DNA of 64,000 nt, taken from contig VWZW01006255.1 of the NCBI GenBank assembly GCA_013397115.1, forward strand, positions 62,001-126,000. Reading direction: 5' to 3'. Shown here one piece after another: positions 1 through 13,600 of the stretch; within the stretch, counting starts at the first letter, position 1, and the number at the start of each line of letters is the position of its first letter. Below the pieces are notes generated by a model. It did not search any database, was not told where the DNA came from, and saw nothing but the letters and a program-made list of their open reading frames with translations. Made by a program: the position numbers and the translations under genes. Origin of the DNA: Edolisoma coerulescens. Taxonomy: Eukaryota; Chordata; Aves; Passeriformes; Campephagidae.

Positions 1-1029
1 CTAAAGCAGCCTGAATTGGAACCTTTAGTTATATGATGCTCTCTACTGTTCAGAGTAAGAATTACATAGTATTTATTCATAAAAAGTTATTTGTTAGCAT
101 GCCCTACAGAGTATCATCACTCTTAAATTGAAACTCGCCTTAAAAAAATCACACATAAATCACAAAAACAACTGGTCAAGCTAAAATATAAAGCAAAGTA
201 AGATTTAAAATATAGTCCCTTAAACTTATAAATAAATAGTCACAAAGTAGGCAAGAGACAAAAACACGTGCCTCACTTCATCCCAACAACTTTTATCTCA
301 GTCCTGAAAATACATGTATTATGTCATCCTTGTGCAATTTATTTTGCTTTGAAAAATCCCACAGTATAAACAGAAGCCTGACCTCTAAAGCACCCCAAAT
401 CTCATTTTCTGTTTCTCAGCACGCGACACCCAGTTCTGGCCACATTACAGAAAGGAAGCTGTGAATCAACTGGTGACAGTCCACAGGAGAGCACTGAGAA
501 GAATGACAAAGGAGTCATAAAATATGGAAGAGAAACTTAGGGTTGTTTTATCTAAAGAAAAGGAGACTGAGAAGAGCCATGGCAACAGTTTTCAAACACA
601 TAACTGGAGAACACAATATTATCCATGTCCACTGTGGACATGTTACAAGAAAGATTCAGATCAGGCACAAAGGAATACTTTCTATTAAAGTCAGCAAGCA
701 CTGGCATTGCCAGGTGAACCCGCCAATGTCTGTGGTCCTTAGGGACGGGTGTGGCACGCACTGCTCAGAAATGACCCAGCCAGAGGTGATCCTGTGTGAG
801 GGCGCATGGACAGAGCTGATGAACTCTCCTGATGCCTCCTCTGCCTCCCGCTTCAATGTGTCTGGAAAAAAACCCCAACAATTCACAGAAGCCCACTGGG
901 ACACACCTTGTGTTTTCCAGCTTTCAAGGCAGCGCTGCCACCCATGTCATGCACTCCCCAAGCACAACAATTCTGATGAGCTGGGGACGCATCAGAATCT
1001 TATCTATAACAGCATGGAAGACCCTGGTA
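1..1029. other. Upstream flank without a supported gene
   Basis: This is AT-rich sequence that becomes more GC-rich towards 1000. Reading frames exist on both strands, the longest starting at 543 on the plus strand, but none shows a recognisable domain or a plausible splice partner. I see no RNA gene and no clear transposon. It is probably 5' flank of OPA1. Confidence 0.5.
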
Positions 1030-1181
1030 GCACCATCCGGGATGCGCCTCACCTCACCACCCTCTCCAGCCCTGCCCCGCCGGGCCGGGCCGCGCTGGGG
1101 TGCCCGAGAGCAGCCAGGGGCACAGGGACGAGGCCCCGAGGCAATCGCTGGGGTGTGAGGGGGGCCAGAGCCCGGCGTGGG

Positions 1182-1379
1182 GGATCCAGGACCCCGGTGT
1201 GGGGGATCCATGACCGCGATGCGGGGGACCCATGACCCCGATGGGGAGGATCCACGATCCAAGTGTGACGGATCCAGGACCGCGGGGTGAGGGGTCCATG
1301 ATCCAAGTGTGACGGATCCAGGACGGCGGTGTGAGGGGTCCATGACCCCGGAGTCCACGATCCAGGTGTGACGGACCCA
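1182..1379. repeat. 22-bp minisatellite, about nine copies
   Basis: Degenerate tandem units of roughly 22 bp follow one another, each beginning GGATCCAGGAC, GGGTCCATGAC or GGATCCACGATC and ending in a GTGTGAC- or GTGTGAG-like tail. Copies differ by substitutions and small indels. BamHI-like GGATCC cores recur at 1182, 1205, 1248, 1270 and onward. The array ends about 230 bp before the OPA1 start codon. The long open frames on both strands here are side effects of the GC-rich repeat. Confidence 0.85.
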
Positions 1380-1520
1380 GCACTCCCCGATTCTCCGCTC
1401 CAGACCCACCAACCCCGCGGTGCTCCCTCTAAACCCTCCCTCCTTCCCCGTCGCCGAGCCCGGAACCTTTGCGCGGGGAGGTGCGGTTTCCGGCGGGCCG
1501 GGCCGCGCGGACCGCGGTGC

Positions 1521-1527
1521 CCGGAAG
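1521..1527 (+). promoter_or_regulatory. ETS/GABP (NRF-2)-type site CCGGAAG
   Basis: The motif CCGGAAG lies 81 bp upstream of the start codon inside the CpG island. GABP (NRF-2) sites are common in promoters of nuclear genes for mitochondrial proteins. This is a motif match only, without evidence of binding. Confidence 0.4.
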
Positions 1528-1607
1528 CGGCTGTGCCTGCCCTTGCCCTCAGCCCGGCCGCGCTCCCGCGGCTCCCGGGCCGCTCCCGCTCCCTCCCGGC
1601 CCTTAGG

Positions 1608-1636
1608 ATGTGGCGGACGCGGGCGGCGGCGGCTTG
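1608..1636 (+). CDS. OPA1: OPA1 coding exon 1
   Basis: It encodes residues 1-9 (MWRTRAAAA) plus two bases of codon 10, followed by donor GTAAGC. The Arg- and Ala-rich start fits a mitochondrial presequence and parallels the human start. The ATG has A at -3. Intron 1 (1637-4589) holds a short CR1 relic at 2021-2090 and otherwise nothing I recognise. Confidence 0.93.
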
Positions 1637-4600
1637 GTAAGCGCGACGGGCCCCGGCGGGCTGCAGGCGGACCTGGCAACCGCGGGGGAGGCGCAGCAGC
1701 ACAGCGGGTTGGGGTGCGAGGTGCGCGTGTGAATGGCGCAGGGCTGGGCCTGAGGCTGCTGCAGGCGGTAGCCTGGTAGCCCCAGGCTGGGCAGCTTCCC
1801 ATCCTCCAGCTCCCCTGGGACCTGGGGGAGGCGGTACATGTAGAAGGGAGCTGCTTCTCCCGCATTCTCGCCCTGGGGAGCTCGGGCCGCTTTCGTGTCC
1901 ATTTGTCCCTCCCAGCAGCTGCCTTGCATCCCGCTTGTTTTCCACCGGTCTGCTGCACCATTCCAGGCTGGAGCAGTGAAAGTGAATGGCGGATAACAGG
2001 ACGATGTTCCTTGGCAAATTTCATAGAGTCATGGAATGGTTTGGGTTGGAAGGGGAACGTGACGACCGTCTAGTTCCAACCCCTGTTTGGGAGAAGCAGG
2101 AGGAAAATAAGCGTTGTCTAGTGCTGAATGAGAAAGAAGATGCCACAGTGCTTTTTGCTGGGTTACATTTGCCTTGTAGTTACCGGCATAGCAGGCCACT
2201 CTCTTGTGCTTTACAAGACATTTATAACCTCAGTGCAGTGTTGCAGGTTGCAGGCCTGTAATCATGCAGAGCCACTCATGTCTGCAAGGATAGTTTTTGT
2301 TATTGTTAAAACCAACGTTGCAGAGGCTTGAAATTTGGAACTCATTAAGTACTTCATTTAATAGCATTGTTCTGCCATCCTTTTCAATATGACTGTAGTT
2401 TTCAGTAAAAATCTCAAGGTGATTTTTTGGTCAGTATTCATCAGGAGGTTTAGCAGCAGGAGGAGAGAAGAAGTAGAAAATGAGAGGTTTGGCGTAGTGG
2501 AGGTTTTAAAGAATTTTAAGATTTCGGATGTACAAGTAAAGCAGTTGAGTTTGAAATATGCAATAACACTCAAAAGAAAATTGTGGATGGAAGTTTTGCC
2601 AGAAGACTAGTGGAATTCAATTTTTCCCTCAGTTTAAACACACAGACTGAATGCTATAAAACACAATGTGTTCTAAAAGAAAAATCACAGAGAAGAAAGT
2701 TACATAATATTGCACAAAATGCCTTTAGCCCAGGTGAAGACTAATAATTAGGAGTGACTGCCATAGTATGTGCTACCACATGGTCTCTGCTGAAAATAGT
2801 AAGTATCTGTGAAATGGTAATGACTGCAAAACAAAATAAAGAACAGCCCAGTCATCCACATGCTTCATACAGGCTTATCACACCCTGGTTTAAAAACCTG
2901 GCTTCAAAAGTGGGAAATAAAACCTTTCAAGTGTGGAGGCACTTTTGTGTTCGTTCTATTCACAGTTAATTTCTGAGCCTCTTGTAATTCCATGTCCAAG
3001 AGGACAATCTTGTTACTGGTTTCAGGATTGTTCTGCTCCTGCTTATTAATCTCTTTCTAGGTTCTAAGTTTCTTATTGCCAAAGCCCAGCCTTGTAGAGA
3101 TAGTTTAGTGTAGCAGCAAAGGGTGTCCTTCACAACCATAATGGCTTAGGAAGGAGGACTTGCAGAGCAGTCCCTGGAGTTCTTTTATTAAGCTTTCTGT
3201 TGCACGAACGGAAATTTCTAAATGTAGATCATTGCCAAAGTGGGTCTTTAAGAGAGAAAAATGTCTGAATTCTGATTTTTAACTTCTCTTCCAAAAACTC
3301 ACTTTCTGGATTTAAATTCCTTTTTATAACAAAGTCTTTCACTTCTTTGGACATTAAGAACATGACTGTCATCTCTAGTACATTGAAAATCTTGAGGCAA
3401 AGAACTGTGTAGATCATAGAGCATGTTATTAGAAAATGCTGTAATATTTGCCACTAAGTATGATTCACTTGTTCTCTTTAAAATCTGTTCATTTTAAATG
3501 TTTTAGGATTATGGGATTAGTAATTTGCCATTTCAGTGATGTGAAACACTTTCCTTTTTTTGTATTTGTCCCCTTTGTAAGTAAATGCGCTTGGCAATAT
3601 TGAAAACCCTGAAAAAAGTATCCAAGGACAAGCTTTCATTTCAAGCTTTTAAATTTCAAGCCTGTAACTTCACACATATTTTGCATTACTAAATGATTTA
3701 ATATTAACCATTCTGATATGATGGTACATCCAAAAAGTTACAGAAGAAATTACTTTTTTCAGAACAGTTGCCTTTTCCCTAAACTAACAGAATTACCTCA
3801 AACCCTTGCAGTGTGCAGACAGTGTAATCAAAAGTACACCAGTTTTGTTCTAGGCCATGTATTTGCTTAACATAGGCAGGATTGATAAGGCTCCTGTGTT
3901 TTAACATGTGCTTTTCATGGCTGAGCTCTGCTTTTGGAGTCAAATCTTCCTGACTTTTCCTTTTCAAGTCTGGATTCCTTCATGAAAGCATCAGCACACA
4001 TGGTGCAGCCATCTCCAGAACTTATCTTGTCTATGCATTATCCTAGTCAAAACCATAGTCTTGTAATCCTAGAACCACAACAAGTGAAAGGAGCTGAAAG
4101 ATGTCATTAAGCACATGCTTTGCCAAAATAGGACAAATGGATTTTTTTCTGTGTATTGGGTTTTTTTAAAGTTTGAAAATCCTCTACGAACTTAATGTTC
4201 TCTAAAAGTTCATTTAGAGAATAAGACAGACCAAACTGTATCTTGTGTCTTGCAAGTCTTCTGTGGACTCAGCCCAAGCAATGCTTTACCACACACATGT
4301 TACTTGCCTTATTGCAGTGTGAAAGTTAAATGTAATTCATAACAGACTTCAGAATTTGTAGCTGAGGTTTTGTGTCTGTAATCACTAAAAATACTATACC
4401 CATTAACAATGTTTGCAGTTTTTATTTTCTTCATAAGCATACCAGTAGTAGCTAGAAGTCATGCATTCAGGGTGATGTAATAACATTATCTGTAACCAGC
4501 TAAAATGTAGTGTGAATTGCTTCTAAAGAGGTGTTGGAGTTAATGGTGTGTTGAAGAGATCAGTTGAAGATTTTATTTCTTTCTTTTAGTGTCATCTGCC

Positions 4601-7600
4601 GGAGTCTAGCAAATAGCAGCTATGGAATAAAGAGAAAATCACAGCTTCAAAACCTGCATCTTGTTTCCCGAAGTATACATCATCCCTACTATCCAAGTTC
4701 AAAGTTTCAGAGGCCTCCCTTAAGGATATCCATTCAGCTGTTCTCTTCTCTGAATCGTCTTCCCCTTCACAAAACAAAACTTTTAAATGTAAAACATGGG
4801 TACCAGTCCCACAGGAACTTTTGGCTGGCCAGATTAGCCTCCAGGCTTCTCAAAGTTCGCTATCTCATCTTGGGATCTGCAGTAGGAGGTGGCTATACAG
4901 CTAAGAAGGTATTTATCTCTGGAAGCTATTTTATGCATTTTGTCTTTGTTATTACATACTTCAGAAGAGTAGGTCTTGTTATAGCCACAAAAATACAAGA
5001 TGTCATTGCTTGGTTAACTGATGATAATAAAGGTGAGTGAATATGGAAAACATAGTTTAGAAAACTACTATAGATTTTAAAAGATCGAAGTACTACTCAT
5101 GTCTAAAGATGGTGTGTTAGTATGTGTTGTGTGTAGGTAGTAGTTGCTCATATGCTTCTCAATGTACATTTCTTTTTCTATTTCTGCCATGATTTTTTTC
5201 CTTTCTTTGTTAGACATATGAGCAGTGGAAGGACATGATGCCAGATCTCGAGGAGTATAAGTGGATTATTCCTGACTTCGTTTGGGAGCTTGATGAACTT
5301 ATTGACTTCGGTATCACAAACCCATGATGTTACTCTGTCTAAAGACTGGCATGTGTGAAACTTAAACATAAGAGTGTAGGTCCTCAGGGCCTCACTCCAG
5401 GAGTAGCTTTTTAGCTGTAATTTGAGTGAACTTTTAGTTTTGGAGTTTGATGTGTGTTTCACCAAGGCATTTGTATCAGTGTGTTTGTAAGAAGAAATTA
5501 GGCACTGTTTAGCATGGATATTCCATAAGGCATCCTTTCATTTGAGAATATTCTTGGTCCTTTCATAAAGCCATATGTTCCCATTAGTGAGAGTTGCAGC
5601 ATGATCAAGGGGACTCACACTGGTTTTGGTAGTATTATGTGGAAAGTTCTTTCTATATGAATGACTTATAAGTGAAGATATAAATAGATCAGTAAAAATA
5701 TGTGTGAATAAAAGACCAGTTGAAAATGCAGAATAGTGAACCTGCCTATCTACCAAATTATCTTGAAGATACAGAAGAAAAGAAAATGAAAAATAGAGAC
5801 TCTTGCTTTCCTGAGCCTTCAGGTTGCAGTAGAGGCTTTTGTGTGTTTTCAGATGAAAGACAGAAATCTGAAAATCAAGCACTGACTTATGTTTTATATG
5901 CAGGGTAGAAACGTGGTGGGGTTTTTTTTGTTTTTTTAAAATCATCTCTATGAAGATTTTTCTGTATAGAATCATAGAACAGTTTGGGTTGGGAGGGACC
6001 TTATAGATATTTAGTTCCAACCTCCATGCCATGTATGAGTATTTAATAGATAAATGCAGAGATTGAAAACTGCTACAGGTGTTTTCTTGTTCTTACTCTA
6101 AGTGGACACTACATTTTTATAGTACTTTAAAGCTAGTAATTGTTACTTTTAAGGATTACAAAATTGGCTTGTTTTTGAAATTGAAAACCAAGCTTTTCTT
6201 CAAAAGGTTCAAGACATGAGCATAGTTACAGTTTCATGTAATTTTAAAACATCCTCTGTGAAGTATGTGAAAGAATAATGTATGAAATATGGTAAAATGC
6301 AGCAATAAGTTTTCAGCCATTATAAAGTACCTGAGGGAGCCAACTTATCAGGAAGTTCAAAGTCTAAAAAAGCAATTGGTTTTTCAGATGTAATAGTCTT
6401 TCCCAACACTAGTGGGGGGAGGTGCATGTGGAAAGAAACTTTTTAATACTTTAAAAAAAAATTTTTTTTAAGCCATATCCTGAAACAGTTGCTAGGTTTT
6501 ATAGCCTAAGCCATTTTTGATCACAAAAGTAATAGAAAAAAGCCCTACTCACTAACTGTTGTACTGTTTTCCTAGAAAAACTTCTCAAAGCCCTCCCTGA
6601 TGCAGATGACCTTGCCAAACTTCTGCCTGACTTTGACAAGATTGGAGAGAGCCTCGCTTCACTGAAAGGATTCCTTTCTCCTGGTGAGAACAAATTTTCA
6701 GCTAAGTTTTAATTTCAAAAGCTGAACCTATTTCATGATGAGGGTATAGGTATATCCTTAGACACTAAAACAAAGCGGATCCTGAAAATGTTTGTGTTTG
6801 CTTTGAATAGCTCTTACTGAAGGTGTTGTGGACACAGGTAAGTGTGATGTGTTTTTAAAAGCAAGAATTCTAGTAGCAAGTGCAGAGAGCTAAAATGCGA
6901 AATTGAATAGAAAACTAGAATTCTTGTGCACCTCTAAACTAACAGATTGAAATCTCAGTTCTTCAGTGAGTCAGAGAAGCTGGATGTGTCCAGCCAGAAT
7001 TTGGTGAGAGTGTCACTGGACAGCAGCAATATCACAGCTGTTACAGGAGAAAAGAGTTGAATTATTAAGAGTGAAGGTTCTTAATCTTGCAAGCATGTGA
7101 AATAGGAGATTTGTAACAAAGGTGTTCTTTTGGGTTGAATGATGTTTTCCATCTGGTCATGGCCCCAGAAAACCTTGCTTGGAGATTTAGGTTAGGTGGG
7201 GCTGCGTTTCAAAGGAGCAGGTAAGAGATTTAAATCCTTCAGAAAAGACACAGGGATGGTTTGTCTATTCAGTGTGTCCAGGCAGTAGCAGGATTAATGG
7301 TTTTCATGTTTTGGCAGACTTAAATGAGACATTTCTATCACTGGGCTTTTTAAAACTGAGAACGATTGGATTTGATCATCATATCTGACTTGTTAATGAG
7401 CACTGCTCAAAACTTCACTCATTCTTACAATAAACTGCAAGATTATTTGTATTACGTACCTTAGTAATTATCAAACCACATAAATTTGTATTCATGAAAG
7501 ATTATATCTGTGAGGGGTTATATCATTGTTCTAAGTGTGTTTTAAAATATTTTCATATCAGTGTGCGTAAGAAGTGTGTTTTTGTTTCTTTAAAACACTG

Positions 7601-10600
7601 TCAATGGCAGAACTAATTTAGTAATCTTACAAACTCAGCAAGAATCTGAGCAGGGGCCAGCTTCAGCAGAGTGACACGTAGATTACAGTCTCCTATGTAT
7701 TTTGGCTGTTTAAAATTTTAACAGTTTAAAATTGTGTTCTTACTGACCGATGAGATGTCGCCTATTTCTTGTTATCATACTCACACTGGCATAGTGGCCA
7801 TTTATGATTGTGTGCTCCTCCAAATGAAACAAAGATCCCTCATCTTTATTTTGCATTTTGTTTTGTGTTTATAATTTTTATTTCCCCTCTTCTGCTGATT
7901 TTTCACAGGTTACAATTTGGTTAGTGAAGTCATAGGAGCTTCTGATCTACTTCTGTTGTTAGGTGTGTAAAAGCCCTTTTTCCTGCCCTTAACCTGCCTT
8001 TTTAAAGCAAACTGTTAAAGCACTACTATACTAAGAGGAGTGAATATCAGTACAACTATTTACAGCAACTTAATATGGATTTACAAATACTTTCCAACTA
8101 TTTTAAAAATACTTCATAGAATCACAGAATGTGTTGAGTTGGAAGGGTCCCATCAGGATCATCGAGTCCAACTCCTAGCCCTGTTCAAGGATACCCTAAA
8201 AATCCCACCATGTGCCTGAGAGCAATGTCCAAAAGCTTCTTGAGCTCTGTCAGTCTTGGTGCTGTGACCACTTCCTTGGGGAGCCTGTTCCAGTGCCCAG
8301 CCACCCTCTGAGTGAAGAATCTTTTCCTGACTTAGATCCTTCCCTGTGAGAATGAATAGATGAATAGTTCATATATCTCTGTCACAGTCCTTAGCAGATG
8401 CTTTTTATTTTAGGCTTGTTCCAGAAGCTTCTTTTGAAAACTTGTCATTACAATAGGAAAGATTTTTTTCTCATTACAGCAGCATCAGTGGATTTTGTAT
8501 TATCCTTCTGTCTTTCTCAAAAATTAATCAGTTTTACAATACTTTGAGAACTTTTAATACTCTAACTGAAGCTGCCTGCTCCCTTGTGATACAACTAATC
8601 TGAGTCATAAATTGTAAACTAGGTGTAAAATTTTCAGATGAGTTTTAAACTGATTTTCTTCTTCAATTTCTTAAGATGAATTTTTTTTATAGGAACTTCA
8701 AAGATTATTGAATTACTAATTCATAGGGATTGAAGCTTTAGTTTTCTAGTAGGTGTAGTTTGAGAATTTTTAAGTGCTTTTTACATCTTATTATGAGCTT
8801 CTGTAATTGTGTCCTAGGTTCTCCAGCAGAAACAGCATTCCGGGCTACTGACCAGGGATACGACAATGACAAACAGTTCAAGAAGGTAAATTACTCACTT
8901 GCAAACCTGAAAATGTCTTTATTTATTTATTTTTTGAAAGTGCTTCAGTAGCCCATTGCAGAAGTTCATTTGAAGCAGCTTGAAAAGAATTTGTCGTTGA
9001 AAATTAGTTCACTATGCATTACTGCTTTTTGTATATAAAAAGAGTGCAGTGATAATAAACATTTTGGTGTAAGGAAATACAAGGCAGACATAAAAATGTT
9101 GCATTATTAAGAAAATTGGTTTGTAGTAAGAATGTGATTTTAGGTATTGTATGTACATGTGCAATTTTTCGGGGCATGGTATCCATGGCACTTGAGTTTA
9201 TAACTTATTACTCAAGTTGGTTTAGGTGTTTATATTTATTTTTAACTATTTCTGCTTGCAACTTCATTTCTGTTGACATTTTCACAGTTGTAATTCTTAC
9301 TTAAGAATTTCTGCCTTAGTAAAGAATTTCCATTTCTTAAAGCAGTGTTTTTTACTTTCTTTAGATAAAACATACCTCATATTTTTGTTACTATTCTCTG
9401 GAAAATAATGTTACTGTATTTTGATAACTTAAAGCTCTAGCATTTTTTTCTTGAAGTCAATAAGGTGAAGTTTAATTTTTTTGTTTTCATGAACATTTCT
9501 GTTAAATTCTTAAATTGTCATGTTGCTCACTCTTTAAAGGCTTTTTATTTTTCCTGTGTTTATTTTTAAAAATTCTTTTACAAAAATTGAAGGAAAACAA
9601 TATATATCAGGGAATTTGTAAATTATCATGTAGTTATTTTTGCAACAGAAAGTTTCTGAACTACAATGGGCTTTTCCATAAACAACTTTTCTGTATATGC
9701 AGGCATGTATACATTTATTCTACATTAATTCTGCATGGCAATATATAGTGAAACCTGTACAAAGCTCAGATCTTAAAACCATCTTTCCCCCTGTAGAACA
9801 GTGATGGATTTCTACATGAGAATTAACCTAGCTTTTTATTTCCCCTTTGTCTGTAAACTGTCTGTATTTTTCTCTAGAGTGATTGCTTAGCACAGGTTTC
9901 ACTGTGTAAAACATAAAAAATACCTCAAAAAATTGATTTGTGAAGAAGTGGCCATCTTAGTTTATTGTCTCTGATAATTGAAATAACTGACGCTTTTACT
10001 GAACACCAGTAATATCATTAAAACTTGTTACTATCCTGTGGTTGTTTTGGATGCAGTGACATCTGCATTTTAACTTTGGCTGTGGTATGGAAAATACCAC
10101 CTGATTAAATCAGTATGATTAAGAAAATTTTGTCTGGTCTAATAATTGCATTTGATAAGAAACTGTTAATTTGCTAATTAATCTGATCAGTCTGGTTAGA
10201 AAATTTCAAACTAGGCACATGTGAATATCTAACAGAGCATAATCACCAAGTTTATTGGGAGGCAAAATTATTATTTTCAAGACAATGGATAAGATGGCCT
10301 TTTTGCATTTGATGCTTACCACTGCCAACCAATGCTAGTTTAAGAATTGTGATTGTATGGGTGCATAAAGTGCTACAATGTGGTATTAAATGTGCCCGAT
10401 GAGCTGGTTTTCTTTGTTTCATTGTGAAGAGATTAGTAACTGGTAAATCTAGAAATGATTTGTTTGGAGGAATTTTCTGGAGAATTGTTATTGGATGTGA
10501 TCCTCGGACAGATCTCTAAAAACTTTCCGTAGAATGAGTGAGAAACAAGTTGTTTTGCAAAGTAACTTTGAGAGATGTCCTGAACACCAAATCAGACTGT

Positions 10601-13600
10601 ACTGCTTCTTGACAGCTAATGTGTTTATCTCATAATCGCTCATTAAATCCAAAAAGTACGATACTTTTAAAAGAGAATTAAATTAAAATTACTGGAGTGT
10701 TCAGATAAGTAATTAAAATATGTGGAGTTTAAATCTCTTTTGACCTGGATTAAATAAAAAACTTTGTTCTGCGAGAAAGAAGAGTGAAGATAGTTATAAA
10801 AACTATAGTGAAGTAAAAATATTGCATTGTAAGTGAGGAACTAGTTGAGGCTTCTACTTGAAACAGCTGTGTTACCTTCTTAGAAAATTGTCTTGCACTA
10901 TTGCCTGTCTCCATGAAAAATTTCCTAAAGAATTAGTTTCCTCTTAAAGCAAACAAATTCCAAAGCTTGGCCTTTAACATTAAAGAAAATGTATAGTGGT
11001 TATAGCTGTGATGGAGTTGGATTGAAAACTGACTCAAATCTTGATGTGGGGCTTAGATAGTCCTTTCTCTGCTCTGGGTCTTTGGTACCATCTCATGCCT
11101 TGAAGACCCTGCTGCCCCGTGGAGCAGTTGCAGTGTGTGGTTGTCTTGCTCATCCTGCACAGGGTCACCTTCAGCTGGTGTAAGGAGCAGCACAATATCC
11201 CACAGCCCTTGACTACAGCTACTGCTGGAGAGTGAAAAAGAGACTTGAGTAAGGACTATCACTTACTCGGATTTTTTTTTTAGACATTCTTGTGTCTTTA
11301 GTTTTTCCTTGAATGTTATGCAATAAAGTTTCCATAATTTTCTCTGTTTTATTAAGAGTGATATATATTCCCAACTCAATTTCCAGTTTCATGTTATAGG
11401 TACTCTGGATAAAATTGTTACATTTATTCAAATTCTTAGAAATTGATGTCTTTACCTACCTTATCATTTTCACTCCTTTTTATTCCTTGTAAATTAAAGA
11501 CAGAGTCATACTCAGCTGAAGTACAGTATATTAACTTTTAACATAAGATGGTAGGGGGTGGGAGAAGTTTAAAGAATGCACAAGAACAATGTCAGGGTTT
11601 GTCTCAATATGTCAACTACTGTAGTCTGTTATTCCCTACCCTTTATATTGTTTCTTTGACAATGAAAAGAATAATGTAATGATTGTAAAGAACTTGATTT
11701 TTGAAATGGCATTAATTGATCAGTGTTGGTTTTTCTAGAAAAAATTGTTTAAAATAAAACTAGTTTTACACTGGACAGATTGATTTTGGTGGAGGAGACA
11801 TGCAGTGATAATGTCCAGTGACAGAGAGATGTAAATATTTTTGTTTGTGTCGTGGTTTATGCCAGCTGGGGTGATGTGTGTATAGTTCTGTGCTGTTTAA
11901 GGTTTGTAATTTTTTATATTAATTTATTTTTTAATTTAAAACAATAAATTAAGAACTAAAATATAAATGAAATAATATTAATAAGATAATTGATTTACAT
12001 ATACAAAGAAGAAAATGGTACAGGGAAGCCTTTTAAATGACATCATTTTTTAATTTGAATATTTTATTAAACAGTGTAACTGTAGAAAAGGATTTTTCTT
12101 ACTTTCTTGTGGAATAAGAGTCACATGTACCAGATGTCTTTGAAAGTAATTGCTCATTAAATAGTTAGATTCAGTGACTTCAAAATTCTGTTACATTTCC
12201 TGTTTAAATGCTGAAAGGCCTTCATGGCAGATTTTGTTCAATGTTTTTTCTTGTATTTTCTGACCCATAGCATAATGTTTAAAGGGAATGTGTTGGGTCA
12301 TACTGAGAGTTTCCTTGTCTGCAAAATGCCAAATATTATTGTTGTTCTTCTAATACTAAATGAGGCTTCCTCTCCTTGCTGCTGTATAGTAATGAAATCT
12401 TTTGCCTGAGTTCCTGGCACAGTTCTAGTGCATTTGCTAGTCCAGCATTAGAGGCATTTATTAAATCTGAAAGTGGTTCAGTAAAATGCAAATGAGAAGA
12501 TTTTTCTGTGCTTCAAATTATACAAATCACAGTTTAATGAATGTTTATATTTGGTCATTTGATTGTGTCTCTCCTTTTATCCATTCTCTTCTGTGTTCTT
12601 TATCCTTATGTGTACATGCTTGTGTGTGTATTTCATGCAACAAATGTATAACTTGATGATGGATGTCTTGAATTCTTACACCAAAGTTCTGTTTCAGAGT
12701 TTGTTTTGATTACTGAAGGACATTTTTGAAACATTTAATTTCACTGAATGTTTTCTTAGAAGATGTAGTATTTTTTTAAAGAGCATTATTTAAATAGTTC
12801 ATTAATACATTTCTCTACGTTCTCTGAAATAAACATAAAGTTCCAATAGATGCTGGCATAGTATTTCTCGACCAATTTTGAAAGACAGCTTATCATTATA
12901 GGATTGTTTGACGTGGAGGGAGAAGAGAACTAAGCTTTATAGAAATGCTGAATGAGTCAAGGAATAAGCATCAAGTTTCAGGGATTTTTTGAGTGATCAG
13001 GAAGGGTTATGACAGCATGAATTTAAACTGCAGTGTGTTACAAAAGTGGAGAGGGAGCTTTTTCTTCTTTTTTTATGCTCGAGAAACTATTTTTCTTCTG
13101 CTAGTTTGAGAAAGTTAAGTAGCAGGCAAAAATCATCTTGCTGTAAACTGTCTGTATTTTGCTGGGAATAAAAACATAGAGAACAAAAAAATCCCTAAGA
13201 ACTACTGACAAAGCTGAACTGAACATTTTGATAGTTTAAAGCTGGGATAGTTGAATTTTTAAAAAATTTAGATGCTTAGGTAAAGTGGAATATAATTGTA
13301 CAATGTAGCTAAATGTTGGTTGTTTTATTCTACCTGGCTTTGCAAAATGCATGATTTTGCTGGCTCTATCCACTCCAGCTAGCAAGAGATCTTGCTAATG
13401 AAATTTCACTTTTGTTTGAACTGACCTGTTCATACCTGTTTTTCATCTGTGTTTGTCATGCCTTTTGGTTTAACTTTGTTCTCCTTACACCCCAAATTTT
13501 TCCTCTCCTTTTTATTATAAACTCACGGCAGGGCCTGCTTGGGGAGCTCATTCTGTTACAACAACAAATCCAGCAGCACGAAGAGGAAGCGCGCAGAGCC

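Larger units (their letters stand above)
1030..1800. promoter_or_regulatory. OPA1: CpG island promoter region of OPA1
   Basis: GC content and CpG density rise sharply here compared with the AT-rich surroundings, and the island brackets coding exon 1. There is no clear TATA box, as expected for a housekeeping mitochondrial gene. The island includes a 22-bp minisatellite (1182-1379) and an ETS/GABP-type CCGGAAG site at 1521-1527. The transcription start cannot be fixed from sequence; it must lie between the minisatellite and 1608 if the 5'UTR is unspliced. Confidence 0.8.
8886..13531 (+). other. OPA1: OPA1 intron 5
   Basis: This is a 4.6-kb AT-rich intron before alternative exon 5b. It contains two exact copies of a 20-nt string (9851-9870 and 13141-13160) and an AT-rich stretch near 11910-11990 with a small inverted repeat. 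I see no gene or clear transposon in it. Confidence 0.7.

Noticed and set aside
543..1235. 230-codon open frame on the plus strand upstream of OPA1
   Set aside because: It shows no recognisable domain, runs into the CpG island and minisatellite where stops are rare, and lacks a supporting splice or promoter context.
924..2024. 366-codon open frame on the minus strand across the OPA1 promoter
   Set aside because: It crosses the GC-rich minisatellite, in which all frames stay open, and translates the repeat as low-complexity sequence.
4909..5040. Continuation of the exon 2 reading frame into intron 2
   Set aside because: The frame departs from OPA1 at the GTATTT donor, and the true next exon begins at 5214 in matching phase.
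5538..6032. 164-codon minus-strand open frame in intron 3
   Set aside because: It includes a CR1 tail, has no domain, and its length is within chance for AT-rich DNA.
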